In this document: piece after piece, positions 1-8,065 of the stretch
Layout: each line of letters opens with the position of its first letter
Position numbering within the stretch: position 1 is the first letter of the stretch
Notes under the pieces: model-generated
Database searches by the model: none
Seen by the model: only the letters and a program-made list of their open reading frames with translations
What the model was told of the DNA's origin: nothing
Position numbers and translations under genes: made by a program
Assembly (NCBI RefSeq): GCF_026540855.1
Contig: NZ_JALNUP010000017.1
Span: 1-64,000 of the forward strand
Source of the DNA: Sphingomonas sp. GC_Shp_5
Lineage (GTDB): Bacteria; Pseudomonadota; Alphaproteobacteria; Sphingomonadales; Sphingomonadaceae
Length of the DNA stretch: 64,000 nt
Direction: 5' to 3'

Positions 1-1
1 C

Positions 2-115
2 ACGGCCACAGACATTGCGTTCGCAGCCTCTGTGGTGGCGGTCGGTGACCAGATCTGGCTATATTACTCACTCGCTGACACTCACTTGTATCGCGCAGTG
101 ATCCGTCGAAGCTGA
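2..115 (+). CDS. C-terminal tail of an incoming gene, possibly a beta-propeller glycosidase
   Basis: The window opens inside an open frame that ends with TGA at 113-115, so only about 37 residues are visible. They contain VGDQIWLYYSLAD followed by LYRAVI. Alternating hydrophobic strands with a YYS...D...RA pattern recall the last blade of GH43/GH130-type five-bladed propellers, but the piece is too short for a firm family call. A 9-bp hairpin follows 46 nt later and probably ends this transcript. Confidence 0.4.
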   Translation, partial: TATDIAFAASVVAVGDQIWLYYSLADTHLYRAVIRRS

Positions 116-161
116 GCATCAGTTCTTTATCGGCACAATAAGCGACCAATCAGGACAGCAT

Positions 162-190
162 AACGGGCGGCATCTTGGATACCGCCCGTT
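162..190. terminator. Hairpin between convergent genes
   Basis: AACGGGCGG (162-170) pairs perfectly with CCGCCCGTT (182-190) around an 11-nt loop. It lies between the stop of the incoming plus-strand gene and the stop of the small minus-strand gene at 196, where a shared terminator is expected. There is no U-run on either side, so intrinsic termination would be weak. Confidence 0.5.
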
Positions 191-195
191 GCTAT

Positions 196-399
196 TCAGC
201 AGTTGTTAAATTGGCCGACTTTGCCGCGGCAACGCTGGATCTTTACCGGGTGCTTAGCCTTCGGGTTAATCCTCGGTGCCACGACCTTGTGGCAGCGGAA
301 GTGCTTGCCATGGCTGTTGCGGCACATGCGGGCCTCGGCAGGCGCGATGCCCGCCACGGCCACACACATTAGCACGGCAGCGGATACGGTTTTGAACAT
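196..399 (-). CDS. Small secreted cysteine-containing protein
   Basis: A 67-residue protein. The start at 399 is chosen because GAGGAG lies a few bases upstream and because a signal peptide follows directly: MFK, a hydrophobic stretch VSAAVLMCVAVAGIA, then a cleavage-like AEA around residues 21-23. The predicted mature part is about 44 residues, very basic, with four cysteines (Arg-Met-Cys, Phe-Arg-Cys, Gln-Arg-Cys and a C-terminal Asn-Asn-Cys), suggesting one or two disulfides in the periplasm. Small proteins with a CR(D/N)xxGKxxxC-like core are common in sphingomonads. The function is unknown. Confidence 0.7.
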   Translation of the reverse strand: MFKTVSAAVLMCVAVAGIAPAEARMCRNSHGKHFRCHKVVAPRINPKAKHPVKIQRCRGKVGQFNNC

Positions 400-787
400 A
401 AGTATCTCCTCATCAGTTGTGGAGCTATCGTCAGTCGTTCGAGCTGGAGAGTTTCGCAAGGCCGCATCGGAGTTGCCGATCTTTATGGCAACCATCGAGC
501 CAGAGACCTTATTGAGCAGCATATGGGCGCGTACTCGAGCCTCAGAGCCGTCGGCAAACCCGGGGCGGTTCACTAGGCTTCCCACATCCTCCACCGGCAA
601 CGGGTTTCGGGACACCACAAGCGTTCCCACTCGATCATCGCAATCGGGAAAGCTGCCTCGTTCCCCGCCACCCGCTCGTTTGTGGGAAGGCAGACGGGGG
701 AAGCTGCTGGCTTTTCCAACAGCCCCGGCCGTTTGTTAGACGGATATAAGCGGTGATGGTGTGATGCGGGCAGGCGGGGCCCGTCAT
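400..787. other. Intergenic stretch without a supported gene
   Basis: Several open frames cross this region on both strands, but none has a ribosome-binding site, a recognisable domain or a codon pattern like its neighbours. The part around 650-720 (GGGAAGCTGC, GGAAGGCAGACGGG, GGGAAGCTGC) is internally repetitive and looks like decayed intergenic sequence. Confidence 0.5.
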
Positions 788-1747
788 CTACTTGGTTCGG
801 CATGGTCCGGTTGACCGAGCGTAGAGCATGGCTACGTTGCATCGTTCATAGCGGTTGCCGAATTCTGTCATGATCCCGGCGTCGTGAACGAAGCCGAGCT
901 TCTCGTAGAGATGGACGGCCGCCGCGCTCTTCGTGTTGCTGAGCAGATAGAGCCTGTCGCATCCCAGCGCCTGTGCCCTCGCGATGATTGCCCGCAGCAG
1001 GAACTCACCGGCCTTTTTGCCCCGTGCCTTGTCCAGCACGCCCATCTTGGTCACCTCGAACTGGCGTTCGCCAGTCTTCAGCAACGCGCATGTGCCGATG
1101 ATACCGAGCTTCGGATCCTCCACGAACAGGATGTCGCCGCCCGGCTCGAGGATCCGTTCCTTTGGAGCCTTGAGGATGTCGATATCAGTCTGCTCAAGCC
1201 GGTACATATTTTCGATCCACTCGGCATTGATGCGGTAGAAATCATCCCCCAACGCATCGGTAAAGTGCCTGATCGCCAGCCCGCCGAACGGCCGCTGCTC
1301 GAGCGGCCGTTCGGCCAGCGCGCGCTCAGTCGCCTCGACAAGGCGGAGTAGTGCCGGCGCGTCGCAAACCTCGTCTACAGCAGCCTGCAAGCGCGGCCAG
1401 AGCATCGTCGCCGCCTGCTCCATCACCTCCCGGCCACGCGCGCTGAGCGATATCGTCTTGCTGCGTTGATCGCGATCGTCTCGGGTAGTCGCGACCAGGT
1501 CCATGTCGACCAGACGCGACAGGATGCGCGTCACCGCGGGCTGGCTGATGCCTAGGGCTTGCACGGCATTTCCCACCGTCATCGGCCCCTGGCGGTACAA
1601 GGCGGTTAGAAGCGGCATTTGGCTAGGCTGCGTCGGCAACCCGCAATCTGTGGCGATGCGTTCGGCCCCACCCTGCAGACGCTCGGCCAGCCTCTTCAGG
1701 CGACTTCCGAGCATTACCGCTCCTTCATCTGCCAATGCATCATTCAT
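788..1747 (-). CDS. MarR-type regulator fused to GNAT acetyltransferase
   Basis: A 319-residue two-domain protein. The N-terminal part is a MarR winged helix: the recognition helix LGISQPAVTRILSRL lies around residues 65-79 and the wing TTRDDRDQRSKTISL around 87-101. From about residue 165 a GNAT fold follows, with an acetyl-CoA loop region RGKKAGEFLLRAI and the C-terminal AVHLYEKLGF motif. MarR-GNAT fusions are an established architecture, usually acting as autoregulated repressors that also acetylate small amines. The start at 1747 (MNDALADEG) is preferred over the upstream in-frame start at 1795 because GGGAG precedes it and because the longer version would translate the palindromic operator. 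Confidence 0.9.
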   Translation of the reverse strand: MNDALADEGAVMLGSRLKRLAERLQGGAERIATDCGLPTQPSQMPLLTALYRQGPMTVGNAVQALGISQPAVTRILSRLVDMDLVATTRDDRDQRSKTISLSARGREVMEQAATMLWPRLQAAVDEVCDAPALLRLVEATERALAERPLEQRPFGGLAIRHFTDALGDDFYRINAEWIENMYRLEQTDIDILKAPKERILEPGGDILFVEDPKLGIIGTCALLKTGERQFEVTKMGVLDKARGKKAGEFLLRAIIARAQALGCDRLYLLSNTKSAAAVHLYEKLGFVHDAGIMTEFGNRYERCNVAMLYARSTGPCRTK

Positions 1748-1767
1748 GAACCACACTCCCAAGAGGC

Positions 1768-1791
1768 ATAGCGCGCTATATAGCGCGCTAT
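1768..1791. promoter_or_regulatory. 24-bp tandem palindrome, probable MarR operator
   Basis: ATAGCGCGCTAT occurs twice in direct succession (1768-1779 and 1780-1791). Each 12-mer is itself a perfect palindrome, so the whole 24 bp is also a perfect palindrome. It lies 21-44 bp upstream of the MarR-GNAT start codon, where an autorepressor would bind. MarR dimers bind palindromes of about this length. The assignment is by position and symmetry only. Confidence 0.7.
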
Positions 1792-2050
1792 ACATTATGG
1801 CCAGGCATATTGAATTGCATTCAGGAGGAAGTTTTTAGCAGCCGCGATCTGCCGCCTGAACGGCGGTAGTAGACAAGAGCTGCCGTCCGGAAAACGGTTG
1901 GGCCTGTTGAAAAAAGTAATCGTGTGCCGGCCACCTGTCTCACGAAGGATCGGAATATGGGAAGCCGGAGCGTCGTTGCAGATAGGCTCCGCGCCAAGCC
2001 AGCTTCCCCTACGTGGGGGGTACAGCGCAAGCACCCAAGAACGTTGCCGA

Positions 2051-2405
2051 TCAGGCTCCGTTTCTGATATCGTCCAACATGTCGTGCGGCTGTGCTGGCT
2101 CCCATCCCAGCCCCCCCCGTGTTGCGGCACTCGATACCGGCACGTCCATCCGCGCGATCCGATCGAGCCAGCCAAAATGACCGGCAGCCTCGGCTTCGGA
2201 CAAGGCCGTGACGGGAAGTCTCAACCTTTCGCCGATCGCTTCTGCAATCGCCCGCACGGGCACGCCCTGCTCAGCCACCGCGTGGTACGACCGGCCGGCG
2301 ACACCGTACTCCAGGGCGAGGCCGTAGAGCCGTGCGGCATCCATGCGGTGGACGGCCGGCCATCGGTTGGCACCATCGCCGACATAGGCCGACACGCGGG
2401 CATGT
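2051..2405 (-). pseudogene. C-terminal remnant of an NAD(P)-dependent SDR/epimerase-like gene
   Basis: About 115 residues remain, starting at VSAYVGDGANRWPAVH and continuing through DAARLYGLALE, AEAIGERL and GHFGWL. This is the C-terminal half of atypical SDRs of the NAD-dependent epimerase type, in which GxNRWPAVHRxDAA(R/V)LY is a conserved substrate-side segment. The Rossmann half with its GxxGxxG is absent. Sequence immediately upstream on the minus strand is replaced by an IS1182-type transposase fragment in the opposite orientation. The gene is broken and cannot make a working enzyme. Confidence 0.75.
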
Positions 2406-2409
2406 CTCG

Positions 2410-2745
2410 ATCCAGTATTCTAACCCCGCCGCCTGCGGCGGGTGCCAGATGAAGGCGCTGTGCACCAAGGGGCGCTGGCGGCGCGTCAACCGCTGGGAGA
2501 AGGAAGAAATCATCGAGCGCATGGCCGAGCGTCTCGCAGAGCGACCAGACCTCCTCGTCATCCGCCGGTCCACGGTCGAACACCCGTTCGGCACGATCAA
2601 GCAGTCGATGAACCAGGGCGCATTCCTGATGCGCGGGCTGGAGAAGGTGCGCGCAGAGTTCAGCCTGACGGCACTCGCCTACAATCTCAGACGGGTCATC
2701 ACCCTCATCGGCGTGCCGGGGTTGATCCGGGCGGTGCAGGCCTGA
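2410..2745 (+). pseudogene. C-terminal fragment of an IS1182-family transposase
   Basis: About 110 residues from YSNPAACGGCQMKALCTKG through WEKEEIIERMAERL, TVEHPFGTIKQSM, and LTALAYNLRRVITLIG. The CxxCxxKxxC zinc-like knuckle followed by VEHPFGxIK (containing the catalytic glutamate) and LAYNLxR is the C-terminal signature of IS1182-type DDE transposases. The N-terminal two thirds with the first aspartates is missing. The open frame extends upstream to 2332, but that part is antisense to the SDR remnant and shows no transposase homology. A dead insertion sequence fragment. Confidence 0.8.
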
Positions 2746-2753
2746 TCCGCGCC

Positions 2754-2785
2754 GCTATATCCGCCGTCACGACGCTGGATATAGC
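2754..2785. repeat. 9-bp inverted repeat after the transposase fragment
   Basis: GCTATATCC (2754-2762) and GGATATAGC (2777-2785) are perfectly complementary around a 14-nt loop, a few bases past the transposase stop codon. It may be part of the IS terminal structure or a weak hairpin. No U-run follows. Confidence 0.35.
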
Positions 2786-2936
2786 CTCGTGGTGGCCCGC
2801 TTCGGCCTCATCAACTGCAAAAGCCGAAAAAGACCGCCTCTTCGCCATTTCTCAGCGGCGTAACCGTACGGACCTCGATCACGAGCGAGTTTTCGGACGG
2901 TCTGGATCGAGAAACGGGAATCGGGAAGGCGTCGTA

Positions 2937-3671
2937 TCATCCTTGCGCCGTCGGGCGGACGACGATGCTACCCACATCGACTTCCGGCGGCTGTTCGATG
3001 GCATAGAGGATGCCACGGGCGATCGCGTCAGGCGGAATGGCAATCGCGCTGATCTGTTCGCCGATTGCCCGCTTGGTGGCGGGATCGGTAATGCTGTCGC
3101 CGAAGTTGGTCGCAGTCATCCCTGGAGACACCTCGGTCACGCGAAGACTTGGCCCCGCTTCCTGCCTCAATATCTCCGTGGCGGTCCGCACCGCGTTCTT
3201 GGTGGCGGCATACACTCCCATAGTCGGAACCAACTTGATGCCGGCGGTGGAGATGACGTTGACCACATGCCCGCTTGCCTGCTGTGCAAACACCGGCAGA
3301 GCGGCGGCAATCCCGTAAAGTGTGCCGCGCAAGTTTACGTCGATCATGGCGTCCCAGTCTTCGACGTCGAGTGCGTCGAGGCGGGAGATCGGGCCGATCC
3401 CTGCACAGTTGACGATCACATCGAGCCGCCCCGCCGCTTCGATTGAGCGGGCGACAAGCCTTTCCAGATCGCCCCGGCGGCGAACATCGATAGTCTCGAA
3501 GACTGCCTTTCCCCCGCTGCTCGCGATTTCCTCGACAATGATCTTCAGCGCGTCCCCGTTGCGTGCGCCAAGCACCACGACCGCACCATGCTTCGCAAGA
3601 AGCATGGCGGTTGCTCGCCCGATCCCGCTGCTCGCGCCTGTGATCGCGACGACTTTGCCCTCAATGCTCAT
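2937..3671 (-). CDS. SDR family oxidoreductase
   Basis: A 244-residue classical short-chain dehydrogenase. It has the cofactor loop TGASSGIG at residues 11-18, the NCAG motif near 88 and the active-site Tyr and Lys in VYAATK near 155-160; Ser is in VISTAG. The Arg in VLGARNGD after strand two suggests NADP preference, though this is inference. The start at 3671 has AAGGAG at good spacing. It is divergent from the AraC-type gene at 3.7 kb and shares its promoter region, so that regulator probably controls it. The substrate cannot be named. Confidence 0.9.
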   Translation of the reverse strand: MSIEGKVVAITGASSGIGRATAMLLAKHGAVVVLGARNGDALKIIVEEIASSGGKAVFETIDVRRRGDLERLVARSIEAAGRLDVIVNCAGIGPISRLDALDVEDWDAMIDVNLRGTLYGIAAALPVFAQQASGHVVNVISTAGIKLVPTMGVYAATKNAVRTATEILRQEAGPSLRVTEVSPGMTATNFGDSITDPATKRAIGEQISAIAIPPDAIARGILYAIEQPPEVDVGSIVVRPTAQG

Positions 3672-3712
3672 AGACCATCTCCTTTATTTGGGAGGTAGCG
3701 CCGCCATGGCAG

Positions 3713-4738
3713 ATGACCTATGCTGCTACGTCCATGGATTTGTCGCGTTCGTCCAAAATGCCCCGCGATCCGCTTTCCGACGTTTTGAGTGTTCTCGGCG
3801 CAAGAATGGCGCGCCAGACCCGCCTAGAAGCGTCCGGCCGGTGGGCCTTGGCCTTCCCTGCCATCGACCGGCTCAAGTTCGTGGCAATGGTAAGTGGCAG
3901 TGGGTGGGTGCTGCGGCCTGGTAGCGCGCCGGAGCATCTGTCGGAGGGGGACATATGCGTTCTCGGGCGCACCGCTTACGCTATCGCAAGTCACCTTGAT
4001 GAAACGCCTGTCGACGGTCAGGCCCTCTACGCGGGGGGCCGTGATGTGGTACGTCTGGACGGGGACGATACGATAGCGATCGGGGGAACGATCACGTTCA
4101 CGGCCGGCCACGCGGACTTCCTCCTCGACGTGCTGCCGGAGTGCATGGTTGTTGCCCGATCTTCGCCTGCGTCCGATGCGGTCGCGATCATCCTCGACCT
4201 GATGAACCGGGAATCCAAGCGCGACACGATGGGTCGCGCAATCGTCGGCGCCCGGCTCGGCGACGTGCTGCTGGTGGAAGCCATACGGACCTATGCCGAC
4301 ACTGCCGGTTCGGCCAAGATCGGCTGGCTCGGAGCCTTGATCGACCCGAGGCTTGGCCGTGTTCTCCAAACCATTCACGACAAAGTCGCGCACCCGTGGA
4401 CAGTGGCGCAGCTCGCCGGCTTGGCCGGTATGTCGCGAGCCGCCTTTTCTGCCGAGTTCGCCCGCCGTGTCGGACAACCTCCGCTCGCTTACCTGCGATC
4501 ATGGCGTCTAACGCTAGCGCGCGCGGCACTGGTGCGTGGTGACGCAACCGTAGCCAGCGTGGCGAACAGCGCCGGCTACATGTCCCAGAGTGCCTTCACC
4601 TATGCTTACAGGCGTAGGTTCGGCGTGCCCCCGACAAGCAAGCAACAGCACTGCTCACTTCCCGAAAATTCATCGCAAACGGAACGGCCGCGTCGTTCTC
4701 GCTCACCGCTCCTCCTCACCGGCATGCGCGTGCGTTGA
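3713..4738 (+). CDS. AraC family transcriptional regulator
   Basis: Up to 341 residues. The N-terminal part (roughly 20-190) matches the cupin-like ligand domain of the AraC_binding type (the RLKFVAMVSGSGW...GDICVLGR pattern). Two helix-turn-helix motifs follow: WTVAQLAGLAGMSRAAFSAEF and ATVASVANSAGYMSQSAFTYAYRRRFG. Divergent from an SDR gene, its probable target. The start is uncertain: 3713 lacks a well-spaced ribosome-binding site, while in-frame ATGs at 3734 and 3758 are also plausible. After the usual family end (FGVPPTSKQQ) the frame runs on for a basic, serine-rich tail of about 30 residues, which may be a late frameshift. Confidence 0.85.
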   Translation: MTYAATSMDLSRSSKMPRDPLSDVLSVLGARMARQTRLEASGRWALAFPAIDRLKFVAMVSGSGWVLRPGSAPEHLSEGDICVLGRTAYAIASHLDETPVDGQALYAGGRDVVRLDGDDTIAIGGTITFTAGHADFLLDVLPECMVVARSSPASDAVAIILDLMNRESKRDTMGRAIVGARLGDVLLVEAIRTYADTAGSAKIGWLGALIDPRLGRVLQTIHDKVAHPWTVAQLAGLAGMSRAAFSAEFARRVGQPPLAYLRSWRLTLARAALVRGDATVASVANSAGYMSQSAFTYAYRRRFGVPPTSKQQHCSLPENSSQTERPRRSRSPLLLTGMRVR

Positions 4739-4870
4739 CGAGTCCCAAGGCCACGCGCCTGCGTCTCGCCTGCGGAACGGTGTGTCCAAATTCACCCCCT
4801 TACCGGCCCGGCATGGATCGCTATTTTGCCGTTCATGACGACGCGCAAGGCGTCGTGAATGGAGGCCGCC

Positions 4871-5527
4871 ATGACGAGTTCACCGAACAATACGCCCTCG
4901 AACGTCCTCGTGCTTGGAGCGACGGGCGGCACCGGCCGGCTCATCGTCAGAGAAGCACTAGCGCGGGGACACAAGGTCACCGCGCTGGTCCGCTCGCCCG
5001 AGAAGGCCGGCGACCTCGGGGGCGCACACCTTGTCACGGGCGATGCGCGAGACGCGAACGTGCTGCGCAGCGCGCTGAAAGGTCAGGACGCGGTGTTGAG
5101 CGCGCTTGGTACGCCCGCAAGCCCGTTTCGCGAAGTGACGTTGCTCTCGTCGGCCACGTGGGCGCTGGTGGAAGCGATGAAGGCCGAGCAGGTTTCGCGC
5201 CTCGTCGCCATCACCGGGATCGGTGCCGGCGAGAGCGCCGGCCATGGCGGGTTCCTGTTCGACCGTGTGATCCGTCCACTGCTCCTGCGCCATGTCTACG
5301 CAGACAAGAACCGCCAGGAGGACATCGTCCGGGCGAGTGGGCTCGACTGGGTGCTCGTGCGGCCGGCCGTTCTCAACGACAAGCCCGGTCGTGGCGACGT
5401 TAGGGCACTGGAGGACCTGTCCCGCTTCCATGGCGGCACGATCTCTCGCGAGGATGCCGCCCGTTTCGTGGTGGACCAGGTCGGGACCGATCAGTGGCTC
5501 GGCAAATCTCCCCTGATCGCATGGTGA
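4871..5527 (+). CDS. NAD(P)H-binding atypical SDR (NmrA/YwnB-like)
   Basis: A 218-residue protein with a Rossmann start NVLVLGATGGTGRLIVREAL, followed by ALVRSPEKAG (a basic residue after strand two, suggesting NADP) and later YADKNRQEDIVRASGLDWVLVRP, typical of NmrA/YwnB-type proteins. The family includes flavin/biliverdin reductase-like and redox-sensing members, and the exact reaction cannot be assigned. The start at 4871 is chosen over an in-frame ATG at 4859 because GGAGG at 4861-4865 lies just ahead of 4871. It precedes another SDR by 42 nt on the same strand and is probably co-transcribed. Confidence 0.88.
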   Translation: MTSSPNNTPSNVLVLGATGGTGRLIVREALARGHKVTALVRSPEKAGDLGGAHLVTGDARDANVLRSALKGQDAVLSALGTPASPFREVTLLSSATWALVEAMKAEQVSRLVAITGIGAGESAGHGGFLFDRVIRPLLLRHVYADKNRQEDIVRASGLDWVLVRPAVLNDKPGRGDVRALEDLSRFHGGTISREDAARFVVDQVGTDQWLGKSPLIAW

Positions 5528-5569
5528 CGACGGCCAATCCCCAAACCGACCAAGAACAGGAGTGACACC

Positions 5570-6388
5570 ATGACAAAGACCATCCTCATCACGGGCACGT
5601 CGAGCGGGCTCGGCCGTGCCACCGCCAAGCTGTTTCAAGCGAAGGGCTGGAACGTCGTCGCGACCATGCGCAGCCCGGAAAGGGAAACCGAGCTCAACCG
5701 ACTCGACCGTGTTCTCGTGACGCGTCTCGACGTGCAGGACACTGCCTCGATCGAAACCGCGATCGACGCCGGGATCGACGCATTCGGGCGCATTGACGTG
5801 CTGGTCAACAACGCCGGCTATGGCGCCTATGGCCCGCTGGAAGCGACCTCCGGCGAGAGTATCCGCCGGCAGTTCGACGTTAACGTGCTCGGCCCGCTTG
5901 CCACCGCCAAGGCGATCATCCCGCACTTCCGCGCAAACCGCGCCGGCACTCTAGTCAACATCGCCTCGATTGGTGGTCGCCTGGCATTCCCGCTGGGCGC
6001 GCTGTATCACGGGACGAAGTTCGCGATCGAAGGGATCTCCGAAGCGCTGCATTATGAACTTGGCATGCTCGGCATCCGGGTCAAGGTGATCGAACCCGGC
6101 GCGATGAAGACCGATTTCGCCGGACGGTCGTTCGATTTCAGCAACGACGAGTCGATCCCCGAGTACCAGCCGATGGTGCAGTCGGTGATGGCGGCGTTCG
6201 GGCCGTTCATGGAGGGCGGCTCCTCGCCCGAGCAGGTCGCGGAACTGGTCCATACCGCCGCAACCGACGACAGCGACCATCTACGCTATGCTGCCGGCGA
6301 GGACGCGGAGCAGATCCTCGCCAAGCGCGCTGCCTCAAGCGATGACGACTTCTTCCGCGGGATCAAGGCGCAGTTCGGCATTGACTGA
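5570..6388 (+). CDS. SDR family oxidoreductase
   Basis: A 272-residue classical SDR with ITGTSSGLG near residues 6-14, NNAGYG, the Ser in ASIGGR, and the active-site YHGTK. Helix residues after the Tyr (FAIEGISEALHYEL) and VIEPGAMKTDF are typical of the family often annotated as oxidoreductases acting on ketones. AGGAG precedes the ATG. Encoded 42 nt after the NmrA-like gene in the same orientation, probably an operon. Substrate unknown. Confidence 0.9.
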   Translation: MTKTILITGTSSGLGRATAKLFQAKGWNVVATMRSPERETELNRLDRVLVTRLDVQDTASIETAIDAGIDAFGRIDVLVNNAGYGAYGPLEATSGESIRRQFDVNVLGPLATAKAIIPHFRANRAGTLVNIASIGGRLAFPLGALYHGTKFAIEGISEALHYELGMLGIRVKVIEPGAMKTDFAGRSFDFSNDESIPEYQPMVQSVMAAFGPFMEGGSSPEQVAELVHTAATDDSDHLRYAAGEDAEQILAKRAASSDDDFFRGIKAQFGID

Positions 6389-6500
6389 ACCGTGGCGCTG
6401 GTCGTGCAAGCTAGCGATCAGGTGTCGAACCAACATCGTGGCGGCAGACTCGCATTGATGAAATCAAGGGCCGCACCAGCCCAATGGAGACGACAAGCAG

Positions 6501-7418
6501 ATGGGCATCACCACACATGACGAGTACGTCCTCGATCGCGCAGCAATGCTGGCAATGCGGGGCTTCATGAAGCTGTCGGCAGCCCCGCCGATCGCGCCGG
6601 AAGGCAGGCCTGGATATGACGAGCTGATGGCGCGAACACCGGCGCCGGATGGCGTCACCTGGACGCCCGGCGAGGCGGGTGGCGTATCAGGCTGGTGGTG
6701 TCGCCCTGTGGACGCCATACCGGGCCGGGCAATTCTGTACCTGCACGGCGGCTGCTATGTGATCGGTTCGGCAACGGCGTATCGCGGTTTCGCCAGCCAG
6801 ATCGCTGCACGCGCAAAAGCCGCGACATTCGTGGCCGAGTACGGCCTCGCGCCCGAGCACCCGTTCCCCGCCGCGTTCGACGATGCGCGTCGCGCGCTGG
6901 ACGGACTGCGATCCGCAGGGTTCGGCTCGGTCGCGCTCGCCGGCGACTCTGCGGGTGGAGGGCTGGGCCTCGCGCTGATCGCCTCGGGCACCGCGGCGGT
7001 TCGCCCGGTCGCGGCGGCACTGTTCTCGCCGTGGATCGATCTGTCACTCGCCGGCGAAACGATGGACAGCCGGGCTGATGTCGATCCGATCCTGTCCCGC
7101 ACACTCCTGGAGCAGGGGGCCAGCCAGTATCTGAGCGGAGCCGATCCCCAGGACTTTCGCGCGAACGCCATGTCCCGCGACCTGTCAGGTCTGCCCCCGA
7201 TCCGCATCGATGTCGGCGACGATGAAGTTCTGCTCGACGATTCGCGCCGGTTCGGCAAGATCGCCGATGCAGCCGGCATCCTTTGTGAGGTCCATATCTG
7301 GAAGGGTATGGTGCACGTCTTTCCGGCAAACGTCAGCATGCTGAAGGCTGCGCCGGAGGCCCTGGACGGCGCCGGCATGTTTCTCGACGCCGCCTTTGCC
7401 AAGGCGACTGCGGCATGA
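6501..7418 (+). CDS. Alpha/beta hydrolase, HSL-family esterase
   Basis: A 305-residue protein of the hormone-sensitive-lipase (bacterial family IV) type. The oxyanion HGG is at residues 82-84 (LYLHGGCYVIGS), the nucleophile Ser150 lies in AGDSAGG, the acid is in VGDDEVLLDD, and the His is in HVFP near 272. Such enzymes hydrolyse short-chain esters in the cytoplasm. Its stop overlaps the start of the following GST gene by 4 nt (ATGA), so the two are translationally coupled. Confidence 0.9.
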   Translation: MGITTHDEYVLDRAAMLAMRGFMKLSAAPPIAPEGRPGYDELMARTPAPDGVTWTPGEAGGVSGWWCRPVDAIPGRAILYLHGGCYVIGSATAYRGFASQIAARAKAATFVAEYGLAPEHPFPAAFDDARRALDGLRSAGFGSVALAGDSAGGGLGLALIASGTAAVRPVAAALFSPWIDLSLAGETMDSRADVDPILSRTLLEQGASQYLSGADPQDFRANAMSRDLSGLPPIRIDVGDDEVLLDDSRRFGKIADAAGILCEVHIWKGMVHVFPANVSMLKAAPEALDGAGMFLDAAFAKATAA

Positions 7419-8054
7419 AACTCTATTGGGGCGCGGGTACCTGCGCGATCGGGATCCACATCCTGCTCGAGGAAGCGGGGCTGACCTATGAGACGCAACG
7501 GCTCGACGTGGGTGCCGGCGAAACGCGACAGCCGCCGTTTCTCGCCATCAATCCCAAAGGCAAGGTGCCGACGCTGGTGCGCGACGATGGCGCGGTGCTG
7601 ACCGAGTTCAGCGCGATCGCGACATGGGTCGCGCGGCAGGCGCCGAATGTGGGGCTCCCTGCCCGACGATCCCGACGGGGAAGCACGGGTAGCCGAGGTG
7701 ATGGGCTATGTTGAGGGCACGATCCACGCGCAGGGTTTTGCGCGGATCTTCGTGCCGGCGCAGTTGGGGCCGCGGGAAGCGGTTCAAGTCATAGGCGAGG
7801 CAGGCGCAAGCGACGTGAAGCTGCAAGGGCGGGAGATTGTCGAGCGCGGCCTCGCGCTCCTCGATCCGGCGCTTGCCACCAACGAGTTCGCGGCGGGCGA
7901 TCGTTTCACGATTGCCGACGCGGCGTTGTTCTATGTCGAACGCTGGACACCCAGGCAGGGCATAGAGCTGCCGTCGAACGTCGCGCGTCACTACGACCGG
8001 ATGCTTGCGCGACCGGCGGTTGATCGGGTCCTTCGCCTTTGGGGGGAGGCGTGA
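7415..8054 (+). pseudogene. Glutathione S-transferase with a single-base frameshift
   Basis: The first frame (7415 to about 7660) gives a thioredoxin-like GST N-domain: MKLYWGAGTCAIG, NPKGKVPTLV, LTEFSAIATWVARQAPN. The helical C-domain (LPDDPDGEARVAEVMGYV, DRFTIADAALFYVERW) lies in the next frame and runs to a TGA at 8052-8054. Removing one C from CTCCC at 7655-7659 restores GLLPDDPDGE and joins the halves. Both halves are well conserved, so this is a recent mutation or a sequencing/assembly error. It overlaps the esterase stop by 4 nt. Confidence 0.85.
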
Positions 8055-8065
8055 GGCACCGACTT

